A DNA stretch of 6,779 bases, from contig JAQBZA010000181.1 of the NCBI GenBank assembly GCA_027622795.1, positions 1 to 6,779 on the forward strand, read 5' to 3'. Positions within the stretch are counted from its first letter, which is position 1. The number at the start of each line of letters is the position of its first letter. Source of the stretch: Planctomycetota bacterium (GTDB lineage: Bacteria; Planctomycetota; Planctomycetia; Pirellulales; UBA1268). The position numbers and the translations under genes are program-made. The notes beneath the pieces were generated by a model. That model saw only the letters and a program-made list of their open reading frames with translations. It was not told where the DNA came from and did no database searches. Below are positions 4,256 to 6,779 of the stretch, piece by piece.

Positions 4256-6130
4256 ATGACCTCATCCACGATAGTGCCAACAAACAGGAAAGATTCTCAC
4301 GAACCAAACCGGACAACGGCCGTCATTGGGGCCGGTGCTCATGTACCTGCTGGTGGACATGCGTTAGCAGCGTGGTGTCCGAATTGGGCGGAGCGTCTTG
4401 GTGACTCCTATCTCTCCGGCACGAGTTGCATGTTTCTGCTGCACGGCAACGTGCGGGACCTTGTTCCACTCCTGCCACCAGAGGCGGATTCAAAGCCGGA
4501 AGAAGGCTGGGGCACGATGCCCGATTTTCTCTCCCGGGAGCTCTTCGGGCAGTGGGATATCGTGCTGACATACGACGTGGGCAAGGGGCTGCGGCCGCTG
4601 GCCGGAAGTGATGGCAATCGTCTGCGGACGATGGTGCAGTGGCTCACCGAGCGGCTCGGCGCGGCGACCGGCTGGCCCCGTGAACCCGACGCAGCCATCG
4701 CAGCGATTGACGCGCTCCTGGAGCGAAACCTGATCGACCCACCCGAGAAGCGGAAGCGGATCGCTGTGGTGCTCGACTACGCCCAGTATCTTGCCCCCGC
4801 CGGCGACGCGGCCTCAGCGGTGAAGGCGGGGGCCGGCCGGCTGGTGCGGCTCTTGTCGTGGGCCACCAATCCGCTCCTGCGGCGGGTGAACGTGGCGATC
4901 GTGCTGCTCACCGATGCCATGGCTGAGATGCACCCGCGGCTGGTGGCCAATCCGGCCGTGACCACGATCGATGTGCCGCTGCCTGACGCGGCCGAGCGGG
5001 AGCGATTCGCGGTGGCGACCGCGAAGGCCGCAGGTGTGCCCGGGGATCAGATGGATGCCGTGATCCGGATGGCGGCGCTCTCCGGTGGGCTCACGCTCGA
5101 GAGCATGCGGGCGGTGATCGCGCTTTCAGCACGGGAGGGCACGCGGCCCGATGGCGATGAATTTGCCCGGCGGAAGAAAGACCTCATCGAGCGGTCATGT
5201 CAGGGGCTGGTGGAGTTTATCCAGCCGCGGCTCACGCTCGATGCCGTGGCCGGCCATGCAGCGGCGAAGGAGCGGCTGGAATCCGATGCCCGCGCGATCC
5301 GGCGAGGGCAGCTGGAAAGCGCCCCGATGGGCTATCTGATCTGCGGGCCAGTGGGCACGGGCAAGAGTTTCATCTCGGAATGCTATGCCGGGAGCGTGGG
5401 CATTCCGTGCGCCGTGCTCAAAAATTTCCGCAGCAAGTATGTCGGCGAGACGGAGGGCAACCTCGAGCATGCCCTCGATGTGCTGCGGAGCCTCGGGCCG
5501 GTTGTGGTGATCATCGACGAGGCCGACGCGGCGCTCGGCAACCGGGAGCAGGGGGGGGATTCGGGCACGTCGGCCCGTGTCTTCTCGATGATCGCCCGGC
5601 AGATGGGAGACACCCGCTACCGCGGCAAGATCGTCTGGATGCTGCTCACCAGCCGTCCGGAGTTGCTGCCGATCGATCTCAAGCGGCAGGGGCGGGCCGA
5701 AGTGCATATTCCCCTCTTCTATCCGCAGGATCAGGCCGAAATTGAGGCCATGTTTGCCGCGATGGCCCGCAAGGCGAAGGTGAAACTCGCCCCGGGGCTG
5801 CCGGGGCCGATCGATCTCGACTTGGGGCTTTCTGGGGCCGACATTGAGAGCATCGTGCTGGCCGCCAGGCGGAAGGGGCTCGATCGGGCGGCCGAGGCGA
5901 ACCAGCCGCCCCCCGACACCGTAACGGCAGAGGATCTCCAGGCCGCGCTCGACGACTTCATGCCCTCGGCCCAGGGCCTGGAAAAAGAGCGGCAGGAGAT
6001 TGCGGCTGTTTTGGAATGCACGGAAAAACGGTTCCTTCCAGAGCGGTGGCGGGCCGAGGTGAGCAAGCCCGGCGGCCGGGCCCGGCTGCAGGAGCGGCTC
6101 GCGGCGATCCGTGAGGTGATCAGTTCGTAG
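4256..6130 (+). CDS. Double-AAA+ ATPase: degenerate N-terminal domain plus active Vps4-like C-terminal domain
   Basis: A 624-residue cytoplasmic protein. Residues 1-50 are polar and probably disordered. Residues about 54-245 look like a degenerate AAA fold: FLLHGNVRDLV (60-70), a Walker-B-like strand RIAVVLDYAQ (168-177) lacking the catalytic Glu, and a sensor-1-like strand VNVAIVLLTD, but no P-loop. The second domain is intact: Walker A GPVGTGKS (364-371), aromatic pore loop SKYVGETEGN (Tyr395), Walker B VVVIIDEAD with D421/E422, sensor-1 strand WMLLTSRPELLP where Ser466 replaces the usual Asn, and arginines R477 and R480 in DLKRQGR; LSGADIESIVLAARR (525-539) fits the small helical subdomain. 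The pore loop aligns with the KWMGESE stretch of Vps4. It sits 18 bases after pspA, so its likely substrate is the PspA filament, which is inference. ATG 4256 is chosen by Shine-Dalgarno spacing. A run of eight Gs at 5551-5558 is in frame. An unfoldase for other clients is the alternative. Confidence 0.88.
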   Translation: MTSSTIVPTNRKDSHEPNRTTAVIGAGAHVPAGGHALAAWCPNWAERLGDSYLSGTSCMFLLHGNVRDLVPLLPPEADSKPEEGWGTMPDFLSRELFGQWDIVLTYDVGKGLRPLAGSDGNRLRTMVQWLTERLGAATGWPREPDAAIAAIDALLERNLIDPPEKRKRIAVVLDYAQYLAPAGDAASAVKAGAGRLVRLLSWATNPLLRRVNVAIVLLTDAMAEMHPRLVANPAVTTIDVPLPDAAERERFAVATAKAAGVPGDQMDAVIRMAALSGGLTLESMRAVIALSAREGTRPDGDEFARRKKDLIERSCQGLVEFIQPRLTLDAVAGHAAAKERLESDARAIRRGQLESAPMGYLICGPVGTGKSFISECYAGSVGIPCAVLKNFRSKYVGETEGNLEHALDVLRSLGPVVVIIDEADAALGNREQGGDSGTSARVFSMIARQMGDTRYRGKIVWMLLTSRPELLPIDLKRQGRAEVHIPLFYPQDQAEIEAMFAAMARKAKVKLAPGLPGPIDLDLGLSGADIESIVLAARRKGLDRAAEANQPPPDTVTAEDLQAALDDFMPSAQGLEKERQEIAAVLECTEKRFLPERWRAEVSKPGGRARLQERLAAIREVISS

Positions 6131-6175
6131 GCGGCCGGTATTGGAACGACGAATCTATTTCAACGTGTGACATCG

Positions 6176-6181
6176 AAGGAG
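6176..6181 (+). promoter_or_regulatory. Strong Shine-Dalgarno of the small third gene
   Basis: AAGGAG lies 7 bases before the ATG at 6189, strong support that the small downstream ORF is translated. Confidence 0.7.
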
Positions 6182-6188
6182 ACGACCC

Positions 6189-6494
6189 ATGGCCAATGCA
6201 TCCACCCCCAAGACCCCCTGGTTTGACGCCGCCAGCGAGGCGCCGCTGCTTGCCGAATATGCCCGCAAGCTCGACTCGTTTCTCGACGCCGTCGCCGATG
6301 GCAGGGTGACGAGCCGCGAGCTGGAAACGCAGGAAGAGCGGGTTGTCGGGCTGATGAAGGAGGTGGAGCCGCTGCTCTCCCCCGAGGCCCACGAGAAGGT
6401 GACGCAGCTGCTCTGCGAAGTGACTGCCTACGACCTGATGAACACGCTCCACATGGCCGGCCAGTCGCGGCCGAAGACCGTCTTCCGCGGGTAA
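6189..6494 (+). CDS. Small helical protein of unknown function, third gene of the pspA-AAA cluster
   Basis: A 101-residue acidic protein I do not recognise. It begins MANASTPKTPWFDAAS, then appears to form helices: APLLAEYARKLDSFLDAVADG (about 18-38), a turn at RVTSR, ELETQEERVVGLMKEVEPLL (44-63), and SPEAHEKVTQLLCEVTAYDLMNTLHMA (64-90), ending in a basic tail QSRPKTVFRG. There is one Cys (C76), no signal peptide and no membrane span. Reality is supported by a strong Shine-Dalgarno, host-like codon choice with G or C at third positions, and its place 58 bases after the AAA stop on the same strand with no terminator between. By position it could be an adaptor linking PspA to the ATPase or a regulator of either; this is inference only. 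Confidence 0.8.
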   Translation: MANASTPKTPWFDAASEAPLLAEYARKLDSFLDAVADGRVTSRELETQEERVVGLMKEVEPLLSPEAHEKVTQLLCEVTAYDLMNTLHMAGQSRPKTVFRG

Positions 6495-6517
6495 AGGCGA
6501 CTCTGGTGCGGCTCGGT

Positions 6518-6642
6518 GTTGCCCGTGCCACATCGCCGGACGTTCGCTTCGGGCGTCCTGCCCTCCGCTCACTCGATGCCAGCTTCGCTTTCGGCATCCT
6601 GCCTGCGCTTGCTGCCAACGCCGGCTCCATGGCACGGGCAAC
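6518..6642. repeat. 125-bp intergenic element with inverted ends and an internal diverged tandem repeat
   Basis: The ends are inverted repeats of 22 bases: GTTGCCCGTGCCA (6518-6530) and its exact reverse complement at 6630-6642, then four mismatched bases, then GCCGG/CCGGC (6535-6539, 6621-6625). Inside lie two copies of a roughly 41-base unit, best seen in TTCGCTTCGGGCGTCCTGCC (6543-6562) and its partner at 6584-6603, which match at 17 of 20 positions. Each copy can form its own stem: GGACGTTC/GGGCGTCC (6538-6558) and GATGCC/GGCATC (6575-6598). There is no ORF with transposase character and no target duplication that I can identify. It is probably a dispersed intergenic repeat of the genome, to be confirmed by copy number. 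It begins 23 bases after the stop of the small gene. Confidence 0.6.
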
Positions 6643-6695
6643 CCCTCGCGGAATTCATCTGCGGCGGCCCCGGATGCCTGGAGGTGCGTCCGCCC

Positions 6696-6724
6696 GCATC
6701 GTGCGAGCCGAGCTCGCACGATGC
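6696..6724. repeat. Perfect 13-bp stem-loop (possible terminator)
   Basis: GCATCGTGCGAGC (6696-6708) and GCTCGCACGATGC (6712-6724) are exact reverse complements around the 3-base loop CGA. The stem is very stable, but no T-tract follows on either strand, so it is not a classical intrinsic terminator. It may be an RNA-stabilising 3' hairpin or a protein-binding palindrome. Confidence 0.5.
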
Positions 6725-6727
6725 CAA

Positions 6728-6758
6728 GCCTGCGGGGGCCATGGATGGCCCCGCAGGC
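6728..6758. terminator. GC-rich stem-loop, candidate bidirectional terminator without T-tract
   Basis: The arms 6728-6741 and 6746-6758 pair over 13 bp with one bulged G around the loop TGGA. It starts three bases after the previous hairpin. It is the last strong structure downstream of the pspA-AAA cluster and could end its transcript, though neither strand has the U-run of an intrinsic terminator. Confidence 0.4.
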
Positions 6759-6779
6759 GTAAAGCTAGTCCAGCCAGTC

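Noticed and set aside
6120..6719. 199-codon open frame on the minus strand at the 3' end
   Set aside because: It runs antisense through the small third gene and the hairpin-rich repeat element, and its product has no recognisable domain.
6765..6779. Possible last codons of a minus-strand gene (Asp-Trp-Leu-Asp-stop) entering from the right edge
   Set aside because: Five codons cannot be told from chance, although the position just before a stem-loop would suit a gene end.

Overview
This 6.8 kb window is GC-rich bacterial chromosomal DNA. Host-like coding sampled by hand is about two-thirds G+C. There are no rRNA genes, CRISPR arrays, transposases or phage genes. The gene mix (PspA/Vipp1-type protein with an AAA+ ATPase, stand-alone E2-like acyltransferase, prFMN-type decarboxylase), the weak Shine-Dalgarno use at several starts and the hairpin-rich intergenic repeats suggest a Planctomycetota-like organism. 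That assignment is inference and rests on no marker gene.

Layout. (1) Bases 1-606, minus strand: the N-terminal 202 codons of a UbiD-family decarboxylase, cut by the window edge. It is divergent from (2) osmC (723-1133) and rarA (1133-2476), whose stop and start share one base. (3) A stand-alone 2-oxoacid-dehydrogenase E2-type acyltransferase domain (2421-3236, minus) converges on rarA, and the two coding tails overlap by 56 bp. (4) A short intergenic region with two small inverted repeats leads into tRNA-His(GTG) at 3357-3430. (5) Just 57 bases after the tRNA begins a three-gene plus-strand cluster: a PspA/IM30/Vipp1-family protein (3488-4237), a 624-residue protein with a degenerate N-terminal AAA-like domain and an intact Vps4-like C-terminal AAA domain (4256-6130), and a 101-residue helical protein of unknown function (6189-6494). 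(6) Bases 6495-6779 hold no supported gene but are dense in inverted repeats: a 125-bp element with 22-base imperfect inverted ends enclosing two diverged copies of a ~41-base unit, then two strong stem-loops.

The most interesting part is the 3488-6494 cluster. PspA/Vipp1 proteins are bacterial members of the ESCRT-III superfamily, and the neighbouring ATPase keeps the Walker A, Walker B, aromatic pore loop and paired arginines expected of a filament-remodelling AAA+ machine like Vps4. The cluster can be read as a bacterial ESCRT-III/Vps4-like membrane-maintenance module with an uncharacterised small third component. PspA-AAA pairings have, to my recollection, been noted in comparative genomics, but the small third protein and the mechanism are not something I recognise as described. 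pspA is also clearly lower in G+C than its neighbours.
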